This document shows positions 9,301 to 17,324 of a stretch of DNA of 60,000 nucleotides, one piece after another. Origin of the DNA: Symsagittifera roscoffensis (taxonomy: Eukaryota; Xenacoelomorpha; Acoela; Convolutidae); the NCBI RefSeq assembly GCF_963678635.1, contig NC_087064.1, positions 28,066,189 to 28,126,188 of the forward strand, given 5' to 3'. The position numbers and the translations under genes are program-made. How positions within the stretch are numbered: position 1 is the first letter of the stretch; each line of letters opens with the position of its first letter. The notes under the pieces were generated by a model. The model did not search any database. It had not been told where the DNA came from and was given only the letters and a program-made list of their open reading frames with translations.

Positions 9301-11861
9301 TAAGCCTGTTGCCGCAGAAAGAGGTAGTCAGGACTGATCTTCAGCCGTTTCAACAAGAAACACAACCGTTGGCGAAGATTTGGTGCGTTAAGATGGAAGA
9401 AGACACACATCAGCCCAACGAGCTGAACAGTCAGATGAGAGTCATGAAGACGTACTTGAAGGCGAGATACAGACTCTCGGACCTTCTAAGGGCGCAGAGA
9501 AATGATCGCATGACAAGCAACCTAAAAAGGTGGATAGAAAACGGTGCACCTGACAAAGGTGACCTGGAAGAAGACAGCTATAGGATCCTGAGACAATACT
9601 TCATGCAGAAGGAGGGGAGATTATATCTGAACAAGGAAGGGATCGTGGCTTGCAGGAGAAGAGAAGAAGACAAGGTCTTATACAAATATAACGCGATAGT
9701 GGGTGAATTCAACGAGGTATGCATGACAGACAGCGGTTACAACCAAGTCTTGGTCATGATAGATCACTTCACGAAGTATGCAGAGGCCGTGCCCTGCATA
9801 ACTGCCTCGGCAGAAGAGACATGCGACCACCTGATGAATACGTGGATAGCAAGACACGGATGTCCAATGACGTTTCAATCGGACAATGGAACGGCTTTCG
9901 TAGGCGAGCTTACGAAAGAGCTTATGAGACGGTCACAAGTCGCTCAAGCTCACTCCACGACATACCACCCTCAGACGAATGGCTTAGTGGAAAGACAGAA
10001 TAGGACGTTAGTGTCGATGCTGAGGGTATATTGTTCCAGGTACATGACCGATTGGGACAGATACCTTCCACAGGTGATGGGAGCTTATAATAGCACGCAA
10101 CACTCCACCACTGGGGTCAGTCCACACATGATGCTGACGGGACACGAGAAGTCTTTACCCTTGACATTCTTCTACCCAGAGTATGAGGGAAAGAAAACGT
10201 CCCCACAGGTCTACGTGAGGGATGTGATCAAACGCCAACAGGAGTTGAACGATTTGTGTAGACGAAACACTCAGCAGGCACAGGCAAGGCAGAGGAAAAG
10301 ATTCGACAAGAAAGCAGCTGGTGCAAAGGCCTACTCGGTGGGAGACTACGTATGGGTATTTCAGAACGTTATACCACCGAAAGGGACAAAGAAGCTTCTG
10401 AAGAAGTGGAGGGGACCCTTCATGATTACAGAGGTGCACCAAGAGGGACGCTTTTATAGACTGAGTACTGGCCGAGCCGCCCACTACGAGAACATCAAGC
10501 CACACAATCCATCGACAGAAGACTGGTGTATACCTGCAGACATGGAAGAAGGGGATTATCTAATGATGGATCCTGCTTGTGAGGTCAATGAAAAAGGCAC
10601 CAGGGAGAAAAACGATGGAAACGAAGTCGTAGAGGAAGGTACGGATACACCATTGGACCTGGATCCAAACGAACAGATCGAAGCGGACGATGAAACCTTG
10701 CCCTACGCAGAGGAAGATTGGCAGGATTCCGAACAGACAGAGGTTACCAAGAACATGGAACCAGATCTTCCGTTCACGATGCAGACTCGTCAGAAAGACG
10801 GGACGAGACCAAGAAAGAAATACAATCCTTACGGTGACAACTTTGTAGTGGATAGGATAGATCTAAAGAGAATAGTGGAGGAAGTAGTGGGTTTAGAGGA
10901 AATAACCGTGTCACAAGACATTGACATAGTCGATGATCACAACGATGAGTGGGTTGATGACTGGTCGAAACCCGAAGTAGAGTTCGACGATGAGCAACAG
11001 CAGTCAAATGAACAAGACCTGACGAACCTGCGTGTCTTAGAGTGGCTGAACGAAATGACATCAGACCCTGAAAAGACCAGCGTTACGATTCAAGACGTAG
11101 ATCGCGAAAGCGCGAAATACAATAAGACCGAACGAGATGATCCTTCCTGGGCTGCCCAGGAAGGACAACTTCTCATTCCAGCTTCTAATCTTGACTTAAT
11201 ACCCGGTATGCGATCGACGGGGACGCCGATGGATATTTTTGTCCGGGGAGTGGGGGTAGGACTTACCCACACTGAAAACTTGATAATAAAAAAATTGAGA
11301 ATAGCAAGAGAAACAGGAGACTTAGAAGCAGAAACAGGTGAAGAACCTAAGAAACCTGACATAGGCAGGGTAGTTGAGTCATATTTTAATTTACCAAATG
11401 AATATTCTAGTAACATAATACTAACAGACAGTGATTTCATACTCACAAACAGAACATGTGCGGTAGCTATCACCGCAGACATGAGTTTTAGGACAGCGCT
11501 AGCGGCAGATTTTAAGAGGGAATATAAAAACGTGGAATTCCTTTGGAAGCAAAGACCAGGGATAGGGGGCGTAGCAGCCTTACCTCCGGCGGTGTCGCAG
11601 ATACCGGGAAAGTACTTGTGCTTCTTGGTAACGAGGGCGACGGAGAAGCAGCACGTGGACCCAGAAAACCTAGTCTTGTCTTTGACGAGGCTGAGGGACT
11701 TCCTTGTGGAAATGGACGTGAAGGAGCTTTCGCTTCCAGTGTACGATCCAAATAGAGGAAGACTGCATCCTCGGGAATTGTACGCGCTTGTACACGTGAT
11801 ATTCTCTGATACGAACATACAAGTATATCTACATAAGAAATATTACTTAAGTATAGGCTGA
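6309..11861 (+). CDS. pol: Pol: RT, RNase H, damaged integrase, C-terminal macro-like domain
   Basis: An 1,850-codon polyprotein. Reverse transcriptase occupies about 225-410, with LDLGSAFWQVPL (D308) and the YVDD box at 373-376. RNase H follows, with DTDASVVAISGIL (D523). A polar linker of over 400 residues separates RNase H from integrase. The integrase core keeps D1192 (FQSDNGTAF) and E1228 (GLVERQ) with exact 35-residue spacing, plus a C-terminal region with GDYVWV and KWRGPF motifs. The HHCC zinc finger is absent and the first catalytic Asp is not evident; sequence jumps directly from a pre-integrase motif to SGYNQVLVMIDHFTKY, suggesting an in-frame deletion near 9,690-9,730. After an acidic spacer, about 1700-1848 resembles a TARG1/OARD1-type macro domain. 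The likely fusion point with gag is a T8 run around 6328-6335. Confidence 0.88.
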   Translation: MKIRYQFFLDRKVKLQPGQAVVAIFRMRNLNSLSDSKQVCLVPNPNSQSSVILGRSFSVTRNGLCVSVLLNTLDTTVSIQRGKKLGYALPMRTDYEETENSKKYSVKDCPYHANKDKILKRIDELKSIRKLFSMKSETDDGLSSCSNFPERPSSYELDSDKPVLPEIEHLKGKIGEGDFEKLRDLLDRNAEVFSKHKADIGCCNFVEHEIELEEGAVPHREGARRMTPHKSEACRAEIEMLLEYDMIEPSKSPWACGVVMAKKKGGQLRFCCDFRYLNAVTIKDAYPILRIDESLSKLGDAKFFTTLDLGSAFWQVPLRKKDREKTGFACELGLYQWKRMPFGLCNATATFQRLMAQALTGVTKKYGNLLMCYVDDVVIATPTLEDHIDRLDEVFGWMKRAGLKCKPSKCEILRDSIKYLGRMVDRHGVRPDLEAVEAVLTWKAPRTDTQLMSFLGFANYYREFIKGYADKVYPMQKLMRNKGKKFEWNDEAQVAFENIKRELCEAPVLGMPTEKGMYVLDTDASVVAISGILHQEQEWNGRTVLRPIAYGSKVLSDTEMKYGTPNAEMFAVVTFVEKYRAYLGSAPFKLRVDNRALSWLKTYSMDQSYIGRWIVRLDGYHMIIEHRMRDKHQNADSLSKKTEFYERLEQKQANQAEVKEGFSFLDKETYEALPLTRWLDKSGHPIPGHPELPVEKAAEIKILSREDPVPLDLLLRSNLVQQELSRMNINSLSLLDKTVQVTPQVMRILGGLLEREVTRDDPEWTAAVASLTVSEKVKIMPSRQQHEENKRDCRTIVQQLVSSIPQEILTSTSYGRKEQGSSKRKKTVTFVDREKEGEEVEQNLLQDYLSGEKNEEKNQRSQDQHPGQGNLSGESEINEEIPDEKQDRENKVFSGVFRWMRRRHRHDLEERAVYSTTSSTDDDSRNSGMDTYSDRNSSSGSELSELAIHTLLVETRARDLDREVYQDPDSDRYLIPSERVFDNAADDLETIAVSKRSISLLPQKEVVRTDLQPFQQETQPLAKIWCVKMEEDTHQPNELNSQMRVMKTYLKARYRLSDLLRAQRNDRMTSNLKRWIENGAPDKGDLEEDSYRILRQYFMQKEGRLYLNKEGIVACRRREEDKVLYKYNAIVGEFNEVCMTDSGYNQVLVMIDHFTKYAEAVPCITASAEETCDHLMNTWIARHGCPMTFQSDNGTAFVGELTKELMRRSQVAQAHSTTYHPQTNGLVERQNRTLVSMLRVYCSRYMTDWDRYLPQVMGAYNSTQHSTTGVSPHMMLTGHEKSLPLTFFYPEYEGKKTSPQVYVRDVIKRQQELNDLCRRNTQQAQARQRKRFDKKAAGAKAYSVGDYVWVFQNVIPPKGTKKLLKKWRGPFMITEVHQEGRFYRLSTGRAAHYENIKPHNPSTEDWCIPADMEEGDYLMMDPACEVNEKGTREKNDGNEVVEEGTDTPLDLDPNEQIEADDETLPYAEEDWQDSEQTEVTKNMEPDLPFTMQTRQKDGTRPRKKYNPYGDNFVVDRIDLKRIVEEVVGLEEITVSQDIDIVDDHNDEWVDDWSKPEVEFDDEQQQSNEQDLTNLRVLEWLNEMTSDPEKTSVTIQDVDRESAKYNKTERDDPSWAAQEGQLLIPASNLDLIPGMRSTGTPMDIFVRGVGVGLTHTENLIIKKLRIARETGDLEAETGEEPKKPDIGRVVESYFNLPNEYSSNIILTDSDFILTNRTCAVAITADMSFRTALAADFKREYKNVEFLWKQRPGIGGVAALPPAVSQIPGKYLCFLVTRATEKQHVDPENLVLSLTRLRDFLVEMDVKELSLPVYDPNRGRLHPRELYALVHVIFSDTNIQVYLHKKYYLSIG

Positions 11862-12257
11862 GTGATGAGCGAGAGGGTGTTAGGCCAAAGACTAAGTTGT
11901 GTGTAATATGTGAGAGGTGCGTTATGTTATGTTATGTGTTAGGTTATTAAGATCATGGGTAAGTAGGGGTTAGTGACCATGAACAACTAAATGACGATCT
12001 TGGGAATAGATCCAAAGTTTGGACTGTCCAATCTTAGGTCGAATTCCAAAATTTTAGAAACCAATTGATTTTAATAAAGTTTAGGATAAATATCTTTTTA
12101 TCTGAACTGTCTTTAAGCAAATTTTAACGATATATATTAAGGTGAAACTGACAGGTGTGACAGTCGTGATTCCTTTTCTAGATCCTGATTGATCATTTAA
12201 TTGCTCACTTGAGTCAAAACTTGAAATCGAAATCAAATCAAACTTGGAAAGAACAGT
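11862..12257 (+). other. Non-coding spacer between pol and ORF3
   Basis: This 396-bp AT-rich spacer has no ORF. It contains GGGTAAGTAG near 11957 (a 5' splice-site-like sequence) and TTTAATAAAG near 12070 (an AATAAA polyadenylation-like hexamer). ORF3 is far from the 5' end, so it needs a spliced or subgenomic message or an internal start. This spacer is where a promoter or acceptor would be expected, but none can be proved by eye. Confidence 0.35.
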
Positions 12258-15200
12258 ATGGACAATTTCAACCTGGATGAATTGATGGACCTGGCAGAGG
12301 CATATGTAGGACCGATGGTAGATGCGATCTATCGTCGGCTGATCGAACGAGACTTCGCTCTGGAGGACCCAGAGGTGGTCATGTTGCTGACCGCCCTGAT
12401 TAACATCTTGGGGCACGACAACCGTGGGGACCGCCCCACGGAAGTCCTGTTGATGGCAGCATATGGAGAAAGAGGAGTACTAGACCGCCCGAACATGAGA
12501 GTGATGAGGTGGAGAAACGGGGCTCTCTCAGGGAGTGACTTGGCGAATGAGCCTGGGTTGGGAAGTTCTAGGACTTACCAACCAGGTGAGATGCCAATGC
12601 CCTCCAAGCCCAAACCTGGGCTGACGAGAATGCATCGGGAGATGAACAGCGAGGCGACCTCGTCTGGTTCACCACTGAGAGCAGCTGTGCCACCAAAAGG
12701 GGCGAAAGTAACACAGAAGGTTCAGACGAACCAAACCATACAAGATCTGGACGAGATGAACGATCAGTTGAGAAGTACGAAGAAGGAGTTAGACGATATG
12801 ACGAAGACCATGCTGGCGATGGAGGAAGACCGGGACATGTGGAGAAAGTTGTTTGAAGACTGCAACAAAAAGCAGGGTCAAGAGATCGAACGCTTAAGGC
12901 AGGAATACAAAGAGCGATCGGAGCAGGTGGCGGTGACGACGTCCATTGAGAAAGTGATACCTGCAAGGGATATTCCTCGTGGGCAGTCCCCGATGGAGCT
13001 CTTGACACCTCGAGAAATGAGTCAAACAACGGAGACACGGCTTCCAGCAGAGACGAACCGAGTAACAATCCCGGATCCTAGTGACACCTTGGGTGATCCC
13101 GTCGTAGAACAGGCAGTGAGAAAACTGATAGAGACAGCTGGACGATTGGTCGCTAACAAGAATGCACCAGGTTCCGGGGTGACTGCACCCTATGGGACGA
13201 TTGACGATACGGGCAGAGTACAACTCTCCCAGACAGTAATCAGACAAAGGATGAGTAACGTGACACCACTCATGGGGAACTCGAGAATCCCAGAGAGGAA
13301 AGTAAGGAAGATGCCAGCGAAGAAAGTGTCTCGTGTAATAGACGTGCAGAAGAATAATCAATTGAAGTATAATTTCACGGGAGTTCCGGAGACAGATCCG
13401 AGAGCCTGCTTCAATCGAGCTACCTGGAGCCCGGCTGTGAACCTGCAGCAACCACCACTCGGGACATCTCACCTGATATTGGGAGACAGCTTAGTCAGAG
13501 TGCTGTCGAATTTGAGGACCTCATGGGTCACCACGGTGATGGCCTTTGGAGGCGCGACGATTGCCCAATTATATCGCATGGTGGAGCTGATGAATCCAGG
13601 GAAGATACCCAATGTGATGATCTTAGTTGGGACGAATGACATCTCCAGAGGATCAGATGAGCAGGAAGCACTGTGGGAAGCAATGATGGTGTGTTTGTTT
13701 ACTACTCTCTGGCAGAAGTTCAGTTGCGCGGTACTGACCGTTTGCACGGTGCCAATGAACACAAGAAGCCTGACAGCATCAGGAAGAAGGCACAACGAGG
13801 GAGTCATGAGATGGAACAACATCTTGAGAAACCTAGCAAATCGAAATGCCGGAAGAATGATCCTCATGGACATTGAACATGAATTGAGAGCCATGGATCA
13901 AGCCAGACTGACCACAGATGGCATCCACTTCGACAGTGTCGAAGGACAAGCTTGGTTGAATCGAGTCTTCCAAGAACGGTTGGATGAGCTGGAAGCAGAA
14001 CTCTTTGACACAGGAGTGCTGAAGGAAGAGGGAACGGTGAGTGATACGGTGATCACCACCTTTGTGCCTCCTAACCTGGAAACACGCTTGGGTACGGTCC
14101 CAGCCGTCACAAATTACCGGCAACAAAGCTCCAGTGAACCAGGTCGAAGAACAGACGTACAGGATCGGTTGGGAGAAGCACCGATGAGGAGGACAATTCA
14201 TCCTAGGAGAAGGATAGGACCTATCAACCAACCAATCGAAGAAGTAGCAGGCACATCTAGATCGGACACTAGATCGGAGACGACGAGTACCAGTCGAGAG
14301 GAGAGACCGAGCAGAGGCTCATTGATGTGGTCGCGATCCATACCGTCTCCTTGGCATATATACAAAGAAGAACTAATGAAGCTGGACCTACAGAGAGTGA
14401 GCTTCATCGAAGATGCAAGGAGGATGCTGAATGGAGCGACGCTATCCGTCAGCAGATTGTACTCGATAACCGGCGTAGACTGGTTGATAGCCGCTAGCAT
14501 AAATTTCAGCTCCACGACGGCCTTGAGCTTTGCCGACTTGGAGGGACTGCCCTCCAACAACACAATAGGACCTGTGAATGCAAGACCATTGCAAGATGTG
14601 AGATTGAACCATGATGAGAGGAATCGTGAAGAAAGGCCACGAAGATTCCTGACGGCGAGAGCGCCGATTGGACAACACGTGAAGATATTTAGGCAATTGA
14701 CGACACCACCTGGTCATGTGAAGGAGAGAGTGTACCCAAAACTAGTGAACCAAGATGGTGATGCCCAGAGATATGGCGGATTGACAGCGATAAAGAAAGA
14801 TGAGACCATCTTCGCCGCCTACGACAAAGCAGAGATGAGAAAGGCCAAAATCATGGTAGTAGCGAATTCAGAGTTCGTGTACACCTCTAAGTCTTTGTTT
14901 TGGCCGGACGTCATAATGCTGGCCGCAGTTGACCTAGACCTATTGCAATCAGTGTCATTGGCTATAGGGGTACAAAGGCAGACAGAAATGAACCCGATAA
15001 CGATTGTGTTTGCTGGCATCAATGACCATCTACACAGTAGAGGTTTTCTGAGCAGGCTCAGAGATCCTGCAACAGCAGAAAACGCAGTATGGCCCGCGAT
15101 AAAAGACATCCTGGAGTCAATGGGTGAAGTGGTAGACGCGACAAGGGAGGGATCATTCAACAAAGTGACATTGAGAGTAGTATTTGCGTTGTCTCCGGGA

Positions 15201-17312
15201 TATGCATATCTCCCGGATGGACTGAAATTTGTGTATGCAATGGTAGCCTTACTTTCGGAGGGAAAATATGATGTGATCATATCAGCCCCGAATCGCATGA
15301 TAGAAATGGAGAACCTGAGGCCACTTAAGGCTGAACTGCCTGCAGTATGGTCAGATATCTCAAACGCGATGAGAGGGTTCAAGGACCACGCGCTACACAT
15401 GTTGGTGTTGGACGAAGTGCTGGGGTTGGAACTGTCCAACTTCAGTCGGCAACTCAAACTGAAACCAGGAATAGATGACGACCATCGAGTGATCACGGCG
15501 ATGTCCAACGACTTGTGGTTCCGAGCAATGGAAGTGGCGAGTGAAGACACGAGAAGAAAGAATTCACTGGAGACGAGAGCTCATCTGGAAGCGATGGTGC
15601 TGAGAACCAAGCCGGAAGCAAACCAGTGGCTACACCTGAATCCGAGAGTAGCGGCATTGGGTGCAGATGCTTTTCAGCAAGGCCCAGTAATGATCACTAA
15701 GATACACGCCTACTTGTTGAAGGAGGTGAACCTGGCGGAAAATGCCGGAGAAAAGACAGCTGAGTTCGTGAACAGAATGTGTCAGATTACTCTGGAAACC
15801 TTCTGGACCCAGGAAGTGAAAGGACAGGAGGGATTTGAAAGGACAGACAGCATGCTAGAAGGGTTGGGAGCCGGATGGACCGCGTCCTTCTTGGCAAAAG
15901 TCTACCCGAAAGTCTCGCACTACTTGATAAAGGAATTCCTCCAAGCGGTAGTGAAAGTATCGATAGTGGAATTAATAGCCCTGTTCGTGACATTTGGAGC
16001 GGAGAATTTCGTGAAAGGACCGGTGATACTGCTTACGGATGGAATACAGAACTTGCGACTAGATGGACTTCTGACATTGATCGCAATAACCCACGGAAAC
16101 TTGGGAGGACTGATGAAACTGGCACGTTGTCCAGAGCAGATGAAGGAGAGAGTAAGGAATCTGGATATGAAGAAATCCACAGACTCGTGGAACAAAATAA
16201 GAGACCTGAGACACACTCTTATCCAGTATCTCTTGCAGCAAAATCGCTTTGGAACCGGAGAAGACGAGACAATTGAAAGAGAGGAAGATGTTAGACGACA
16301 TGTTGGAGGCATGCCGCTGTTAACAGATTTGAGCTTAGCTATGAGAATCGATCCCTTGTCACTGATCAGAGGAGTCACGGAGTTCGTGACAGTGATCTAT
16401 GGACCAGCAGTCACCTTTGCGTTCCCTGACGTTAAAGTGGAAGCATATAGGAGGTCGGTGTTGCACCTGAACCTCATATCGGCAGTGGACGGTAGTACAC
16501 TGAACTGGTGTGAGCAGCACGCATTGCGAGAGCTCATGAGTGAAGATCTGTTATTTGCGAAAATATCGGAGCCAGAGATGACAGTCATCAATTTCGACAA
16601 TCACTTCTGTGACCGCATGGGAGAAGTAGAGAGAGGGCACATCGAGGTGTTTCCAAAGCTTTGGAATCTGAGGCCCTATGACAAAACGAATGGTGAAATG
16701 ACCAGAGTGCCTCGTCTCACAGCAGCGTATCACAAGGTGAGAGAAGAGACGAAGGACTGGGGCGATTACAAGAAGCTACCCGAAGCAATCCCTGAATTCC
16801 CTCTGATAAGAAGGATGTTGCTCGGAGCAGTCTCCGTAGTACAAACTCCTAGGTTGAGAGCATTCGAAACCAATGAAAGGAGAGTAGGGAATTTCTCGGC
16901 GACGATGGATCCATACTTCGTGGGGAGAAATGCCGCCGTGTTACAGTACACACGATTTGCGTACACGGATCAAGCGACGAGAAGGCGAATAAGCAACGCT
17001 GCTACTCCCAAGCCTGAAGGATTTGATGAGGAATGGAGGGGACTAGGCTTAGCTCCAATGAGGATGAGAGGCAGGACTGAATTGCCTGAAGCCTCAGTAA
17101 TCCTGACCAGTGTGAGAAAAGAGATGAAAGCTGCGGGAATATTGCAGACGAGAATTTTCCTAGCACCCTTCGGCAGCGAAGAAATCAAAGTGGTCCATGG
17201 AGAAGAGGAAGATAAATCAGCCGGTACATTGCTCATACCGAGATTCCAGGAAGAAGCTGACAATGACAAACAAGGACCATCGAACTCGAATAGGGACATG
17301 AGTCCGAGGTGA
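12258..17312 (+). CDS. ORF3: giant retroelement protein with SGNH/GDSL hydrolase domain
   Basis: A 1,684-residue protein starting at an ATG after a 396-bp spacer. A coiled coil lies at about 158-225. Residues about 400-585 match the SGNH hydrolase fold in block order. Block I is LILGDSL with nucleophile S411, block II a Gly in the FGGAT segment, block III is VGTND with N460, and block V is TDGIHF with D554 and H557. All four namesake residues are therefore present and it could be an active esterase. A second segment near 900-1060 has a GIND motif (N922) resembling block III but no GDS, so it may be a degenerate duplicate. About 1060-1684 is unassigned. SGNH esterases are known in ORF1 of CR1-like non-LTR elements; here one sits in an extra ORF downstream of a Gypsy pol. 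The closing TGA (17310-17312) also forms part of a GAG|GTGAGT splice-donor-like sequence, and ORF4 follows in the same frame. Confidence 0.82.
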   Translation: MDNFNLDELMDLAEAYVGPMVDAIYRRLIERDFALEDPEVVMLLTALINILGHDNRGDRPTEVLLMAAYGERGVLDRPNMRVMRWRNGALSGSDLANEPGLGSSRTYQPGEMPMPSKPKPGLTRMHREMNSEATSSGSPLRAAVPPKGAKVTQKVQTNQTIQDLDEMNDQLRSTKKELDDMTKTMLAMEEDRDMWRKLFEDCNKKQGQEIERLRQEYKERSEQVAVTTSIEKVIPARDIPRGQSPMELLTPREMSQTTETRLPAETNRVTIPDPSDTLGDPVVEQAVRKLIETAGRLVANKNAPGSGVTAPYGTIDDTGRVQLSQTVIRQRMSNVTPLMGNSRIPERKVRKMPAKKVSRVIDVQKNNQLKYNFTGVPETDPRACFNRATWSPAVNLQQPPLGTSHLILGDSLVRVLSNLRTSWVTTVMAFGGATIAQLYRMVELMNPGKIPNVMILVGTNDISRGSDEQEALWEAMMVCLFTTLWQKFSCAVLTVCTVPMNTRSLTASGRRHNEGVMRWNNILRNLANRNAGRMILMDIEHELRAMDQARLTTDGIHFDSVEGQAWLNRVFQERLDELEAELFDTGVLKEEGTVSDTVITTFVPPNLETRLGTVPAVTNYRQQSSSEPGRRTDVQDRLGEAPMRRTIHPRRRIGPINQPIEEVAGTSRSDTRSETTSTSREERPSRGSLMWSRSIPSPWHIYKEELMKLDLQRVSFIEDARRMLNGATLSVSRLYSITGVDWLIAASINFSSTTALSFADLEGLPSNNTIGPVNARPLQDVRLNHDERNREERPRRFLTARAPIGQHVKIFRQLTTPPGHVKERVYPKLVNQDGDAQRYGGLTAIKKDETIFAAYDKAEMRKAKIMVVANSEFVYTSKSLFWPDVIMLAAVDLDLLQSVSLAIGVQRQTEMNPITIVFAGINDHLHSRGFLSRLRDPATAENAVWPAIKDILESMGEVVDATREGSFNKVTLRVVFALSPGYAYLPDGLKFVYAMVALLSEGKYDVIISAPNRMIEMENLRPLKAELPAVWSDISNAMRGFKDHALHMLVLDEVLGLELSNFSRQLKLKPGIDDDHRVITAMSNDLWFRAMEVASEDTRRKNSLETRAHLEAMVLRTKPEANQWLHLNPRVAALGADAFQQGPVMITKIHAYLLKEVNLAENAGEKTAEFVNRMCQITLETFWTQEVKGQEGFERTDSMLEGLGAGWTASFLAKVYPKVSHYLIKEFLQAVVKVSIVELIALFVTFGAENFVKGPVILLTDGIQNLRLDGLLTLIAITHGNLGGLMKLARCPEQMKERVRNLDMKKSTDSWNKIRDLRHTLIQYLLQQNRFGTGEDETIEREEDVRRHVGGMPLLTDLSLAMRIDPLSLIRGVTEFVTVIYGPAVTFAFPDVKVEAYRRSVLHLNLISAVDGSTLNWCEQHALRELMSEDLLFAKISEPEMTVINFDNHFCDRMGEVERGHIEVFPKLWNLRPYDKTNGEMTRVPRLTAAYHKVREETKDWGDYKKLPEAIPEFPLIRRMLLGAVSVVQTPRLRAFETNERRVGNFSATMDPYFVGRNAAVLQYTRFAYTDQATRRRISNAATPKPEGFDEEWRGLGLAPMRMRGRTELPEASVILTSVRKEMKAAGILQTRIFLAPFGSEEIKVVHGEEEDKSAGTLLIPRFQEEADNDKQGPSNSNRDMSPR

Positions 17313-17324
17313 GTCCATTTCCTC

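Noticed and set aside
11090-11818. Long minus-strand ORF (242 codons) opposite the end of pol
   Set aside because: It is antisense to the macro-like domain, is Ser/Cys-rich without any family resemblance, and is a codon-bias shadow.
14819-15550. Long minus-strand ORF (243 codons) opposite ORF3
   Set aside because: It is antisense to continuous ORF3 coding sequence and has no recognisable content.
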